64,000 bases of DNA from positions 376,589-440,588 of the forward strand of contig JBJXGV010000028.1 in the NCBI GenBank assembly GCA_046160485.1, written 5' to 3'. Source of the stretch: JBJXGV01 sp046160485. GTDB lineage: Bacteria > Orphanbacterota > Orphanbacteria > JBJXGV01. The stretch's first letter is position 1. Each line of letters starts with the position of its first letter. Both the position numbers and the translations under genes were made by a program. The notes below the pieces were generated by a model. It had not been told where the DNA came from. It was given only the letters and a program-made list of their open reading frames with translations, and searched no databases. Shown here piece after piece: positions 20,690 to 28,800 of the stretch.

Positions 20690-21012
20690 GTAACCTGGGG
20701 CGCTCCCTCATAGCTGAAGAACTGCTTGTTGATCTCCGCCACCATTTTGAACATCTCGCGGGCGGTCTTCTTGTGTTTGTTCTCGTCCGACGCGAAATCG
20801 TCCTTCACGTGGCAGAACGTGCACTTCTCGCCCATGGCGGTCGCAACGCCCACCATGATCGGCTTGAGTTCCGCCATCGTCGTCGTCTTCGGGAGAACCT
20901 GGAGATTCTTCGGTTCCGCGGACGCATCGTCAGCGATTGCGTTCGACACGTGGAATCCGGTGAGAAGCGCGAGGGCCGCTACAAAAACTCGAACTTGGTT
21001 TTTCTGGTTCAT
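20602..21012 (-). CDS. Dihaem c-type cytochrome, reaction-centre cytochrome-subunit-like
   Basis: Exported electron carrier of 136 aa. It has a cleavable signal (hydrophobic stretch at about 8-20, then NAIADDA) and two haem-binding CxxCH motifs, CTFCH at 64-68 and CYTCH at 109-113. The intervening helix KKTAREMFKMVAEINKQFF is typical of the short cytochromes related to the cytochrome subunit of photosynthetic reaction centres, which also occur in non-phototrophs. No photosynthesis gene is nearby. It leads the Omp85/TamB/helicase run and ends inside the likely 5' region of the Omp85 gene. Redox partner unknown. Confidence 0.88.
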   Translation of the reverse strand: MNQKNQVRVFVAALALLTGFHVSNAIADDASAEPKNLQVLPKTTTMAELKPIMVGVATAMGEKCTFCHVKDDFASDENKHKKTAREMFKMVAEINKQFFSYEGAPQVTCYTCHRGAEEPVHQFSLPAQETKGSEAK

Positions 21013-21071
21013 CTCTCGAATTCACCTCTACTGATGGTCACGGTTTCGATTCCGACAGGGGGACGGCGCGG

Positions 21072-21080
21072 AGCATAGCA
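21072..21080 (-). promoter_or_regulatory. Possible extended -10 promoter for the cytochrome/Omp85/TamB run
   Basis: On the minus strand TGC-TATGCT occurs at 21080-21072, an extended -10 form. No good -35 is found at 17-18 bases. It lies about 60 bases upstream of the cytochrome ATG, in the 159-base divergent gap that also holds the plus-strand lipoprotein promoter. Confidence 0.35.
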
Positions 21081-21131
21081 AACAGCCTTTCGGGAGTGCA
21101 TCTCAATTCCTTCGAACGCGACCGCGGATCC

Positions 21132-21161
21132 TTGACAGCGCGGAAGCGCATCGCGTAGCGT
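21132..21161 (+). promoter_or_regulatory. Promoter for the small lipoprotein gene
   Basis: TTGACA at 21132-21137 and TAGCGT at 21156-21161 with an 18-base spacer, matching the form seen at other promoters here. The predicted transcription start (about 21168) is only a few bases before the first possible start codons at 21172/21175. Confidence 0.4.
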
Positions 21162-21171
21162 TGCCGCGATT

Positions 21172-21567
21172 TTGATGAACGCGCGCGACTTCGTTCGCAC
21201 ACTTCCCACTCACATGGAACCGATGACCAAGCTGACGCGACATTCGATCGTGATCGTGATGACGGGCTTGCTCTGCACCGCCTGCGGCGCGAGCGATAAG
21301 AACAAAGCCCCGCGCGATCCGGCGCTCGATCAAAAAATCGAGAGGCTCCTCACGCTTATCCTCGAAGTCGAGCAGAGCGGAGCGGCCGCGGATGATTCGC
21401 TCGCGCTGGCCGCCAACGGGCTGATCGCGGAACTCGGCGGCGAAGATTCGGCCGCGAGCATCCTGGCGACACGCCTCTTGGACAACGCGGAACGATGGGT
21501 ACCGCTGCTCGATTCATTGGCGCGCGTCGCCACCGGCGCGGCAGCGATTACGCCGAGTTCGCCCTAA
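21172..21567 (+). CDS. Small putative lipoprotein, unknown function
   Basis: Short plus-strand gene (131 codons from the upstream TTG) flanked by minus-strand operons. The product has a hydrophobic export segment (HSIVIVMTGLLCTACGASDK) with a lipobox-like CTAC, then a helical acidic region of about 90 residues with no recognised domain. Start choice is open: TTG 21172, ATG 21175, ATG 21214 or ATG 21223. The last gives the most normal lipoprotein signal and has GGAA upstream. Its TAA overlaps the rseP TAG in convergent orientation, with no room for a terminator. I do not recognise a family. Confidence 0.6.
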   Translation: MMNARDFVRTLPTHMEPMTKLTRHSIVIVMTGLLCTACGASDKNKAPRDPALDQKIERLLTLILEVEQSGAAADDSLALAANGLIAELGGEDSAASILATRLLDNAERWVPLLDSLARVATGAAAITPSSP

Positions 21568-22889
21568 CGAAAGAGGCGGCGAATGTCGCCCGTCGTCACC
21601 GTGACCATCAGCAGAATGATCATGACCAACCCGATCTGCTGAAAAACGAGCCGCTGTTTGAGCGAAAGCGGCCGGCGAATCACCTTCTCGATCGCCATCA
21701 AAAAGAGATGCCCGCCGTCGAGAATGGGGATCGGGAACAGGTTCAAGACGGCGAGATTGACCGAGAGCATCGCGACAAGATTGATGAGCGCGGTAATTCC
21801 CCATCGTGCGCTCTCCCCTGCGATCTGTCCGATGCGAATTGGGCCGCCGATCGTGTCGAGATCGACGCGGAATCGCAAGAGCTGGACGAAGAAGCCAAAC
21901 ACGTCCTGCGTGACGAGGAACGTACGCTCCATCCCCATCCAGACCGCGGTCCACGGCGCGAGCGCCTTGCGGTCGAGCTTCTGACCAATGCGAATGAGCC
22001 CGACTTTTTCGACCTTCCCGTCCGCTCCCGGCACTTCCTCCGACTCGGGGACGATCGTCGCGTTCATCGGGGCGCCGGCGCGCGTCCACGCGATCTCGAC
22101 GGGGACGCCGGCCTTCTGGCGGATCAGCCGCGCGACCTCGGACCAGCGATCGACGGGAGCGCCGTCGACCGAAACGAGGACGTCGCCCTTACGCAGGCCG
22201 GCGCGCCACGCCGGGCCGCGCTTCTGCACTTCGCCGATTTCCGCGGAGACGAACGGATAGAGTCCGAGCGCGAAGGTCGCGCGATCGCTCTTTTCGAGCG
22301 GCACGGCGAGATCCTGCACCGCGCCGCCGCGCTGCACGCGCACCGTTGCCGTTCCCGGAGCCGACCTGAAGACCTGCTCGTGGAACTCGGGCCAGTCGCC
22401 GACCGGCTTGCCGTTGACGGCCAGGACTTCGTCGCCTACTGCGAATCCCGCCTGCTGCGCGATGCCTTCCGGCTCGACCTCGCCGACCAATCGCGTCTTG
22501 ACCGTGTCCGCGCCGAGGACGAGAAAAAGCCCTGCATAGATGGCGATCGCAAGCAGGTAGTTCATGAGCGGCCCGGCGATGATGATCGCCGCGCGCGCAC
22601 GAGGCGGCTTCGACATGAATTCGTCCGCGGCGCCGGTCTTCTCCTCGTCCGGGTCTTCGCCCGCCATCTTGACGTAGCCGCCGAACGGGACCCACGAGAT
22701 GAGGTACTCGGTGTCGCCGCGTGTGACGCCCACCATCCGCGGCCCCATGCCGATCGAGAACTTGAGGACACGCACGCCGCAGCGCTTCGCAACCCAGAAG
22801 TGGCCGAACTCATGAACAAGGACAAGAATGCCGAGCGTGAAGAGAAACGCGCCGAGCGTCGTTGCGCTTCCCACGAAGTCGAAATTCAT
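21564..22889 (-). CDS. rseP: Site-2 intramembrane zinc protease RseP
   Basis: Membrane metalloprotease that cleaves anti-sigma factors and signal-peptide remnants (441 aa, normal). The zinc motif HEFGH is at residues 26-30 in the first membrane segment. Two periplasmic PDZ domains follow (EGIAQQAGFAVGDEVLAVNG; AWRAGLRKGDVLVSVDG). The third zinc-ligand region is NLFPIPILDGGH near the C-terminus. ATG at 22889 overlaps the dxr stop as ATGA. It ends the ribosomal-protein/isoprenoid/phospholipid operon, the usual dxr-rseP order. Confidence 0.96.
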   Translation of the reverse strand: MNFDFVGSATTLGAFLFTLGILVLVHEFGHFWVAKRCGVRVLKFSIGMGPRMVGVTRGDTEYLISWVPFGGYVKMAGEDPDEEKTGAADEFMSKPPRARAAIIIAGPLMNYLLAIAIYAGLFLVLGADTVKTRLVGEVEPEGIAQQAGFAVGDEVLAVNGKPVGDWPEFHEQVFRSAPGTATVRVQRGGAVQDLAVPLEKSDRATFALGLYPFVSAEIGEVQKRGPAWRAGLRKGDVLVSVDGAPVDRWSEVARLIRQKAGVPVEIAWTRAGAPMNATIVPESEEVPGADGKVEKVGLIRIGQKLDRKALAPWTAVWMGMERTFLVTQDVFGFFVQLLRFRVDLDTIGGPIRIGQIAGESARWGITALINLVAMLSVNLAVLNLFPIPILDGGHLFLMAIEKVIRRPLSLKQRLVFQQIGLVMIILLMVTVTTGDIRRLFR

Positions 22890-24055
22890 CGCGCCTCCGC
22901 TCCCTCGAGAAATGTTTCCGCCGTTTCGCGCGCCCATCGATCGGCGGCGAGAATCGTTTCCAGATCAGGATAAGCCGTGTTGTCGTGGCGCGCCATCACG
23001 CGTTCGATCACCTCGGGAATACGTCCGAACGGGATGAGTTCCCCCAGAAAGCCGTTCACCGCGACCTCGTTGGCCGCGTTCAAGACGGCGGGCATCGTGC
23101 CGCCTTCGACGAGCGCGTCGTACGCGAGCGTTAGGCACGGGAAACGCGCCGGGTCGGGCGGTTCGAAGTGGAGCGCGCCGGCGCGCGCCAGATCGAGGCG
23201 CGGCCACGGCGCCGCGAGGCGCTCGGGATACGCGAGCGCGTACTGGATCGGCAGCCGCATGTCGGGCGCCGAAAGCTGCGCGATGATCGTCCCGTCCGCC
23301 AACTCGATCATTGCGTGAACGATCGACTCGGGATGAACGACGACCTCGAGTGCTGCATGCGGCAAGCCGAAGAGCCACTTCGCCTCGATCAACTCGATCC
23401 CCTTGTTGAAGAGCGTCGCCGAATCGATGGTGATCTTCTCGCCCATCTTCCATGTCGGGTGGCGGAGGGCCTGTTCGACGGTGACGCGCGCGATCGCCTC
23501 CGACGTCAGCTCGCGGAACGGGCCGCCCGACGCGGTGAGAATCACGCGCGCGATCGCGTCGCGCGACCGCCCCTCGAGGCATTGGTGCAGAGCCGCGTGC
23601 TCGCTGTCGACGGGGAGAACCTCGACGCCGCGCGTCTGCGCCTCGCGCATGACGATCTCCCCCGCGACGACGAGCGACTCCTTGTTCGCGATCGCCAGGC
23701 GGCGGCATTGCGCGATCGCCGCGATCGTCGGCACGAGCCCCGCGGCGCCCACGAGCGCGTTGACGCAGATATCGAATCGCTCCGCACGGATCATGTCGAG
23801 TAGTCCAGCGGCGCCCGCGAAAACCTCGACGCCCTTCGCATCGCGGCTGCGCGCGAGTTCGTGCGCGAGCGCCTCGTCGAGGAGCGCAACGCGGCGCGGC
23901 CGGAAGCGGCGGATCTGCTCCACGAGACGCGCGATGTTCTTCGACGCGGAAAGCGCGACGACCTCGAACCGGTCTGGATGCGCCGCCACGACGTCGAGCG
24001 TCGAGACGCCGATCGACCCGGTGGAGCCCAGTAGCGCGATGGATTGGCGAGTCAT
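22886..24055 (-). CDS. dxr: 1-deoxy-D-xylulose 5-phosphate reductoisomerase
   Basis: Second step of the MEP isoprenoid pathway: converts DXP to MEP with NADPH. Length 389 aa. The Rossmann start IALLGSTGSIGVSTLDV is clear, followed by NKESLVVAG, the metal site DSEHAALHQCL, and the substrate region SGGPFRELT...HPTWKMGEKITIDSATLFNKG. It sits between cdsA and rseP; 63 bases separate it from cdsA with no evident signal. With uppS upstream it ties isoprenoid supply to undecaprenyl carrier synthesis. Confidence 0.97.
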   Translation of the reverse strand: MTRQSIALLGSTGSIGVSTLDVVAAHPDRFEVVALSASKNIARLVEQIRRFRPRRVALLDEALAHELARSRDAKGVEVFAGAAGLLDMIRAERFDICVNALVGAAGLVPTIAAIAQCRRLAIANKESLVVAGEIVMREAQTRGVEVLPVDSEHAALHQCLEGRSRDAIARVILTASGGPFRELTSEAIARVTVEQALRHPTWKMGEKITIDSATLFNKGIELIEAKWLFGLPHAALEVVVHPESIVHAMIELADGTIIAQLSAPDMRLPIQYALAYPERLAAPWPRLDLARAGALHFEPPDPARFPCLTLAYDALVEGGTMPAVLNAANEVAVNGFLGELIPFGRIPEVIERVMARHDNTAYPDLETILAADRWARETAETFLEGAEAR

Positions 24056-24118
24056 TTCACCTAGATGGTCGGGCGAAACGCGGATTCGGTTGAGGGCTCA
24101 GGCGATATCCGCGCCAGA

Positions 24119-25033
24119 TTACCACGCGCGCTCGAGCAAGAGAACAAGCGCGTAGAGAATCAGGCCATTCAAGAGGAACGAGTCGAACCTGTCGAGAATG
24201 CCGCCGTGCCCAGGGATGATCGCGCCGGCATCCTTGGCGCTCGCCCGGCGTTTGAGCGCCGACTCCGCGAGGTCGCCGAGCTGCCCGCCGACCCCCATCG
24301 CGGCGCCGAGCAGAAGCCCGGTCAGCGGCGACCAGAACGGCGCGTACGTCAGCGCGGAAATCCACCCTAAGAGCGAAGCGGCGAGGAACCCGGAGAGCGA
24401 TCCCTCCCATGTTTTCTTCGGGCTGATCAGCGGGGCGAGCTTGTGCCGTCCGAACGCGCGGCCGCCGAAGTACGCGAAGGTGTCGCAGCCCCAAGTCGTC
24501 AGCGCAAGGAAGAGCGTCAGCGCCGCGCCCGAGGGCTTCAGATAGAGCGGAGCCTGCGGCTCGTGCGCGCGCAGGAGAAAGAAGAAGATCCCGAGCACGC
24601 CCGGATAGAGCATCGTCAGAAACGTTCCAGCGAGGGCGCGCGAGATCGGACGCGCGCGCGACGAGAAGAGCGACTCGACGACGACGAGGAAAGCCGCGGC
24701 GAAGAACGGCAGCACGACGGCCGCTGCGTCGAACGCGGAGTCGTCGCGACCGCTCGAGATCGCGGACAACGGCGAAAACGCGCCCGCGGCGAAACGGTCG
24801 AGCAGGAAAATCGGCAAAAGCGCGGTACCGACGAGCGCAGCGAGCACCCGCGGTTGCGTGCCGAGACGAGCGAAGATACGCGCCGACTCACGCGCGCCCA
24901 GAAGCCAAACCACCTCGACCGCGAGGAAGAAGAACAGCCCTCCGCTCGCGTTGATCCAGAGGAAGAGCGGCACGAGAACGGCCGCGGAGAGGACGCGTGT
25001 CAGCAGGGGACGTTGCGGGTGGCTTGCCGACAT
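24119..25033 (-). CDS. cdsA: Phosphatidate cytidylyltransferase
   Basis: Membrane enzyme making CDP-diacylglycerol from phosphatidate and CTP (304 aa). Multiple membrane segments run through the chain. The C-terminal family signature reads SPKKTWEGSLSGF, then GVGGQLGDLAESALKR, KDAGAIIPGHGGILDRFDS. I took ATG at 25033; the frame is open further up into uppS through a TTG at 25084, but that would overlap uppS by 26 bases. Confidence 0.95.
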   Translation of the reverse strand: MSASHPQRPLLTRVLSAAVLVPLFLWINASGGLFFFLAVEVVWLLGARESARIFARLGTQPRVLAALVGTALLPIFLLDRFAAGAFSPLSAISSGRDDSAFDAAAVVLPFFAAAFLVVVESLFSSRARPISRALAGTFLTMLYPGVLGIFFFLLRAHEPQAPLYLKPSGAALTLFLALTTWGCDTFAYFGGRAFGRHKLAPLISPKKTWEGSLSGFLAASLLGWISALTYAPFWSPLTGLLLGAAMGVGGQLGDLAESALKRRASAKDAGAIIPGHGGILDRFDSFLLNGLILYALVLLLERAW

Positions 25034-25058
25034 TGCCGGGGCCGCCTCGACTTTCGCG

Positions 25059-25835
25059 CTACGGACCGGTCCGGGCGGGCGCAACAGGACGAACCCGGCC
25101 GAAGCGCCGTTCCCGCTCTTGGTAGTCGCGAATCCCCCGGTAGAGATCGATCCGGCGGAAATCGGGCCAGAGCACGTCGGTGAACCAAAGCTCGGAGTAC
25201 GCGAGCTGCCATAGGAGAAAATTCGAGATACGCATCTCGCCGCTTGTACGGATCAAGAGGTCGGGATCGGGGAACGGCTGCGTGTAGAGATGACGCTCGA
25301 TCGCCGACTCGTCGAGGTCGGCGCCATTGGTGCCGGCGCGCACCTCGGAGATCAGCCCGCGCACCGCGTCCGAAATCTCGGCGCGCCCGCCGTACGAAAG
25401 CGCGAGAACGAGTGTCAGGCCCGTGCTGCGCGCCAGCCGCCGCTTGGCGGTGGCGATCGTCTCTTGCACGTCGAGCGGCAAGTCGGTGACGCGGCCGATC
25501 GTTTCGAGCCGAACATTGTTCTGCCCCAAGTCGAGCGCTTCGGTATCGAGCGTCGATTTGAGCAGCGCCATCAGCGCGTCGACCTCGTCCTTCGGCCGGT
25601 TCCAGTTCTCGATCGAGAACGTGTAGAGCGTCAAGACATCGATGCCGATCGCGCCCGCGGCGGCCACGGTGTCGCGCACGGCCTCGACCGCCGCATGGTG
25701 GCCCGCGATCCGCGGTAGCCCGCGGCTCTCCGCCCAACGCCCGTTGCCATCCATGATCACCGCGACGTGGCGAGGGAGGTTTCCGCGCGCGCGAATCTCG
25801 CTCTCGAGAGTCGCTTCCCGGTCGTGCTCACCCAT
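25059..25835 (-). CDS. uppS: Undecaprenyl diphosphate synthase
   Basis: Cis-prenyltransferase that makes the C55 lipid carrier for peptidoglycan and surface glycans (258 aa). The active-site signature HVAVIMDGNGRWA (catalytic Asp29) is complete, as are TLYTFSIENWNRP, LSYGGRAEI and DPDLLIRTSGEMRISNFLLW. The ATG at 25835 shares its A with the frr stop (TGATG), so it is coupled to frr. Confidence 0.97.
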   Translation of the reverse strand: MGEHDREATLESEIRARGNLPRHVAVIMDGNGRWAESRGLPRIAGHHAAVEAVRDTVAAAGAIGIDVLTLYTFSIENWNRPKDEVDALMALLKSTLDTEALDLGQNNVRLETIGRVTDLPLDVQETIATAKRRLARSTGLTLVLALSYGGRAEISDAVRGLISEVRAGTNGADLDESAIERHLYTQPFPDPDLLIRTSGEMRISNFLLWQLAYSELWFTDVLWPDFRRIDLYRGIRDYQERERRFGRVRPVAPARTGP

Positions 25836-26392
25836 CAGACTTCCATCACCTCGGCGTCCTTGCGCGTCACGACCGTGTCGATCTCCGCGACGAACTTGTC
25901 GGTCGTCTTCTGGATAAGCGCCTCGCGCTTCTTGCCGTCGTCCTCCGGGATCTCGCCAGACTTTTCCATCTTCTTGACGATTTCCATCGTGTCGCGCCGG
26001 ATATTGCGAATCGAGACCTTCGCATCCTCGCCGATCTTCTTGACGAGGCGCACCATCTCCTTGCGGCGCTCCTCGCTCGGCTTCGGAATCGCGACGCGAA
26101 TCACGACGCCGTCGCTTTGCGGATTGAGCCCGAGATTCGCGCGCTGTATACCGCGCTCGATGTCGGGAATGCTCTTGCGATCCCAGGGCTGCACGACGAC
26201 CAGACGCGGCTCGGGCGCGGTGACGCTCGCGACCTGGTTGAGCGGCACGCTCGACCCGTACGCCTCGACACGCACCGTATCCAAGAGCGCCGGACTCGCT
26301 TTCCCCGAGTGAATCCCCAACAGCTCGTGCCGCAGCGACGCGAGCGTCTTTTCCATCCGGCCTTCCATTTCCTTTAGGAGCTTTTCGTGCAT
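25835..26392 (-). CDS. frr: Ribosome recycling factor
   Basis: Releases 70S ribosomes after termination, together with EF-G (185 aa, normal). Conserved features: the start helix KLLKEMEGRMEKTLASLRHELLG, GKASPALLDTVRVEAYG, WDRKSIPDIERGIQRANLGLNP and the helix ending IQKTTDKFVAEIDTV. ATG at 26392 lies inside the end of pyrH, a 19-base overlap, so translation is coupled to pyrH. Confidence 0.97.
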   Translation of the reverse strand: MHEKLLKEMEGRMEKTLASLRHELLGIHSGKASPALLDTVRVEAYGSSVPLNQVASVTAPEPRLVVVQPWDRKSIPDIERGIQRANLGLNPQSDGVVIRVAIPKPSEERRKEMVRLVKKIGEDAKVSIRNIRRDTMEIVKKMEKSGEIPEDDGKKREALIQKTTDKFVAEIDTVVTRKDAEVMEV

Positions 26393-27156
26393 GGATCGTC
26401 CTCCGCGACAACCGTCCCCACTCTGTGGCCCATGAGGAGATTCTTGAGGTTGTCTTCTTTGCGCAGATTAAACACGACAATCGGGATGCTGTTGTCCATG
26501 CAGAGCGAGATCGCGGTCGTATCGAGCACCTTCAGCCCGCGGCTCAGAACATCGATGTAGTTCAGCCGCGGATGAAAAATCGCGTCGGGGTTCTTCATCG
26601 GATCGTCGGAGTAGACGCCGTCGACCTTCGTGGCCTTCAAGAGCACGTCGGCCTCGATCTCCGCGGCGCGGAGGGCGGCCGCCGTGTCGGTCGAGAAGTA
26701 CGGGCTACCGGTTCCGGCGGCGAAAATGACGACGCGCCCTTTCTCGAGATGGCGAATCGCGCGGCGGCGAATGAACGGCTCGGCGACTTGCGCCGCCGCG
26801 ACCGCCGTCATGACGCGCGTGTAGCAGCCGAGCTTCTCGAGCGCGTCCTGAAGCGCGAGCGCGTTCATGAGCGTCGCGAGCATGCCGATGTGATCGGCCG
26901 CGACGCGGTCCATTCCCGAGGCGCTCGCCGACACGCCGCGAAAGATGTTGCCTCCGCCGATCACGATCCCGAGCTCGATGCCGAGGCCGCGCGCCTCCAT
27001 GAGCTGGCGCGCGATCGAATCGAGAACGACGGGATCGATTCCGAACTGTTGCGGCCCCGCGAGCACTTCGCCCGAGAGCTTCAGAAGGACGCGCTTCCAA
27101 ACCGGCTTTCCGATCTCTCGCGCCGCGGTGGCGGCGGCCGCGCGTCCTTGCGGCAT
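26374..27156 (-). CDS. pyrH: UMP kinase
   Basis: Bacterial amino-acid-kinase-fold UMP kinase (260 aa). Motifs: LLKLSGEVLAG near residue 25, IVIGGGNIFRG, the STDTAAALRAAEI region and LKATKVDGVYSDDP. An N-terminal extension of about 18 residues, rich in Ala/Arg, precedes the fold. The ATG at 27156 shares bases with the tsf TAA (TAATG), and the 3' end overlaps frr. Classic rpsB-tsf-pyrH-frr order. Confidence 0.97.
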   Translation of the reverse strand: MPQGRAAAATAAREIGKPVWKRVLLKLSGEVLAGPQQFGIDPVVLDSIARQLMEARGLGIELGIVIGGGNIFRGVSASASGMDRVAADHIGMLATLMNALALQDALEKLGCYTRVMTAVAAAQVAEPFIRRRAIRHLEKGRVVIFAAGTGSPYFSTDTAAALRAAEIEADVLLKATKVDGVYSDDPMKNPDAIFHPRLNYIDVLSRGLKVLDTTAISLCMDNSIPIVVFNLRKEDNLKNLLMGHRVGTVVAEDDPCTKSS

Positions 27157-27761
27157 TAGCGCTGCTCCTCGCCGAGCCGGAAGCGCGCGAAGCGCCGAAT
27201 CGTGATGTTCTCGCCGAGCTTCGCCACCGTCTCGGTAACCAGCGCCTTGATCGTCTTGTCCGGGTCCTTCACGAACGCCTGCTCTTCGAGGCAGGTCTCG
27301 CTGAAGAACTTCTCCATCTTCCCGTCGATGATCTTCTCGATCACTTGCGCCGGCTTGCCGGTCCCTTCGGCCTGCGCGCGGAAAATTTCGCGTTCGCGCG
27401 CACTGACCGCTTCAGGAACTTGCTCACGCCGCACCACGAGCGGATTCGCGGCGGCGATGTGCATCGCGACGTCTTTTATGAGCGCTTGGAAGGCATCGGT
27501 CTTCGCGACGAAATCGGTTTCGCAGTTGATCTCGACGAGGACACCGAGCGTACCGCCCGCGTGAATGTACGACGTCACGAGGCCCTGGTTCGTCTCGCGC
27601 CCCGACTTCTTCTCGGCCGTCGAGATCCCTTTCTTCCGCAAGTAGTCGACCGCTTTTTCGAGGTCGCCCGCTGTCTCGCCGAGCGCCCGCTTGCAGTCCA
27701 TCATTCCCGCGCCTGTCTTCTCGCGCAGGTCTCGCACCATTTCCGCAGTGATCTCTGCCAT
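27156..27761 (-). CDS. tsf: Elongation factor Ts (short form)
   Basis: Nucleotide exchange factor for EF-Tu. At 201 aa it is the short form, as in Thermus, with one core subdomain rather than the two of Escherichia coli. The N-terminal signature VRDLREKTGAGMMDCKRAL and the core EINCETDFVAKTDAF are intact. ATG at 27761, 76 bases after rpsB; that gap contains a strong hairpin listed separately. Confidence 0.97.
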   Translation of the reverse strand: MAEITAEMVRDLREKTGAGMMDCKRALGETAGDLEKAVDYLRKKGISTAEKKSGRETNQGLVTSYIHAGGTLGVLVEINCETDFVAKTDAFQALIKDVAMHIAAANPLVVRREQVPEAVSAREREIFRAQAEGTGKPAQVIEKIIDGKMEKFFSETCLEEQAFVKDPDKTIKALVTETVAKLGENITIRRFARFRLGEEQR

Positions 27762-27790
27762 TGCCGCCTCTCCCTATAGGTCGTGATAAG

Positions 27791-27816
27791 GGAATGGGGC
27801 CACAGGGCCCCATTCC
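27791..27816 (-). promoter_or_regulatory. Perfect 11-bp hairpin between rpsB and tsf
   Basis: GGAATGGGGCC at 27791-27801 and GGCCCCATTCC at 27806-27816 pair perfectly around a four-base loop. No T-run follows on the minus strand, so it is not a standard intrinsic terminator. The position between rpsB and tsf is where other bacteria modulate tsf relative to rpsB. Partial termination or an mRNA 3'-end stabiliser is plausible. Confidence 0.6.
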
Positions 27817-27837
27817 GATTCGGATCTGAATGGGGTA

Positions 27838-28650
27838 CTACGCGGATTCCCGGACCTTCTCCGCGGCTTCCTCGCCCGCCGGCGCGTCGTCCGCGCCAGC
27901 ACGCCGAACTCCGATCTTGCGCGCTGAGGCCTCGTCGTCGGCCGCCTTCGCCGCTGCCTCGCGCGAGCGGCGCTCCTTCGATTCGATCGCCGCGTCGGAC
28001 ACCACGCGTGCGATGAGACGAATCGCTCGAATCGCGTCGTCGTTGCCCGGCACGGGATAGTCGATGACCGTCGGATCCGCGTTCGTGTCGACCAGACCGA
28101 TGACGGGAATCTTGAGGCGGTTCGCCTCGGCGACGGCGATCTGCTCCTTCTTCGTGTCGACCACGAAGAGAAGCCCCGGCAGCGAGCCCATCGTACGAAT
28201 TCCCGAGAGAATCTTGTCGAGGCGCGCGTACTCCTTGTCGAGCTGGATGATTTCCTTCTTGCTCATCCCGGGGTAGGTGCCCTCGAGGCGCATCTTCGTG
28301 ATCTCGTCGTACCGGCGCAGATTCTTCTTGATCGTCGCGAAGTTCGTGAGCATTCCGCCGAGCCACCGCTCCGTGACCGAGAACATCCCGCAGCGCTCCG
28401 CTTCTTCGATCATCGTTTCGCGCGCCTGCTTCTTCGTGCCGACGAACAGGATCGTCTTCCCCTCGTCGACGACGCGGCGCGCAACCTCACGCGCCTCGGC
28501 GATGCACTTAAGCGTCTTCTGAAGGTCGATAATGTAGATGCCGTTCCGCTCGATGAAGATGTACTTCTTCATGCGCGGATTCCATCGGCGCGTTTGGTGG
28601 CCGAAGTGGACGCCGGCTTCGAGGAGTTCCTTCATACTGACCTGCGACAC
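27838..28650 (-). CDS. rpsB: 30S ribosomal protein S2
   Basis: Small-subunit protein (270 aa). Conserved: LLEAGVHFGHQTRRWNP at the start, IFIERNGIYIIDLQKT, VGTKKQARE, RWLGGMLTNF, PGLLFVVDTKKEQIAV and the phosphate-like loop VIGLVDTNADP. A C-terminal tail of about 45 residues rich in Ala, Glu and Arg is variable in the family. GTG start at 28650 with GGAAGGAG five bases upstream. Confidence 0.97.
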   Translation of the reverse strand: MSQVSMKELLEAGVHFGHQTRRWNPRMKKYIFIERNGIYIIDLQKTLKCIAEAREVARRVVDEGKTILFVGTKKQARETMIEEAERCGMFSVTERWLGGMLTNFATIKKNLRRYDEITKMRLEGTYPGMSKKEIIQLDKEYARLDKILSGIRTMGSLPGLLFVVDTKKEQIAVAEANRLKIPVIGLVDTNADPTVIDYPVPGNDDAIRAIRLIARVVSDAAIESKERRSREAAAKAADDEASARKIGVRRAGADDAPAGEEAAEKVRESA

Positions 28651-28677
28651 GCGATCTCCTTCCGATAGGCGAACGTT

Positions 28678-28706
28678 GGGTTATTCCTCCGCCTTCGTCA
28701 TCGCAA
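28678..28706 (-). promoter_or_regulatory. Possible rpsB promoter
   Basis: TTGCGA at 28706-28701 and TAACCC at 28683-28678, 17 bases apart, about 30 bases upstream of rpsB. The -10 is a poor match, although it resembles the TAACCT of the rplM promoter. Read-through from rplM-rpsI is the alternative. Confidence 0.25.
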
Positions 28707-28733
28707 GCCGGGCCCATGGAGGGACCCCCGGCT
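28706..28733 (-). promoter_or_regulatory. Hairpin in the rpsB upstream region
   Basis: AGCCGGG and CCCGGCT form a 7-bp stem with a further short inner stem, 56 bases upstream of rpsB. There is no T-run. It may be a processing or leader structure; ribosomal protein S2 often regulates its own mRNA through structure here, but no specific S2 motif was identified. Confidence 0.4.
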
Positions 28734-28757
28734 GCTCGGAAGACGTGTGTGATGAGT

Positions 28758-28781
28758 CGCGGCGGGCTTGCACCCGCCGCG
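28758..28781 (-). terminator. 9-bp GC hairpin after rpsI
   Basis: CGCGGCGGG (28758-28766) pairs with CCCGCCGCG (28773-28781) around a six-base loop, 20 bases after the rpsI stop. It lacks a T-run on the minus strand, so it may be a weak or partial terminator, or an mRNA 3' end between rplM-rpsI and rpsB. Confidence 0.4.
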
Positions 28782-28800
28782 CTGGTCGTGCCGAACTCGT

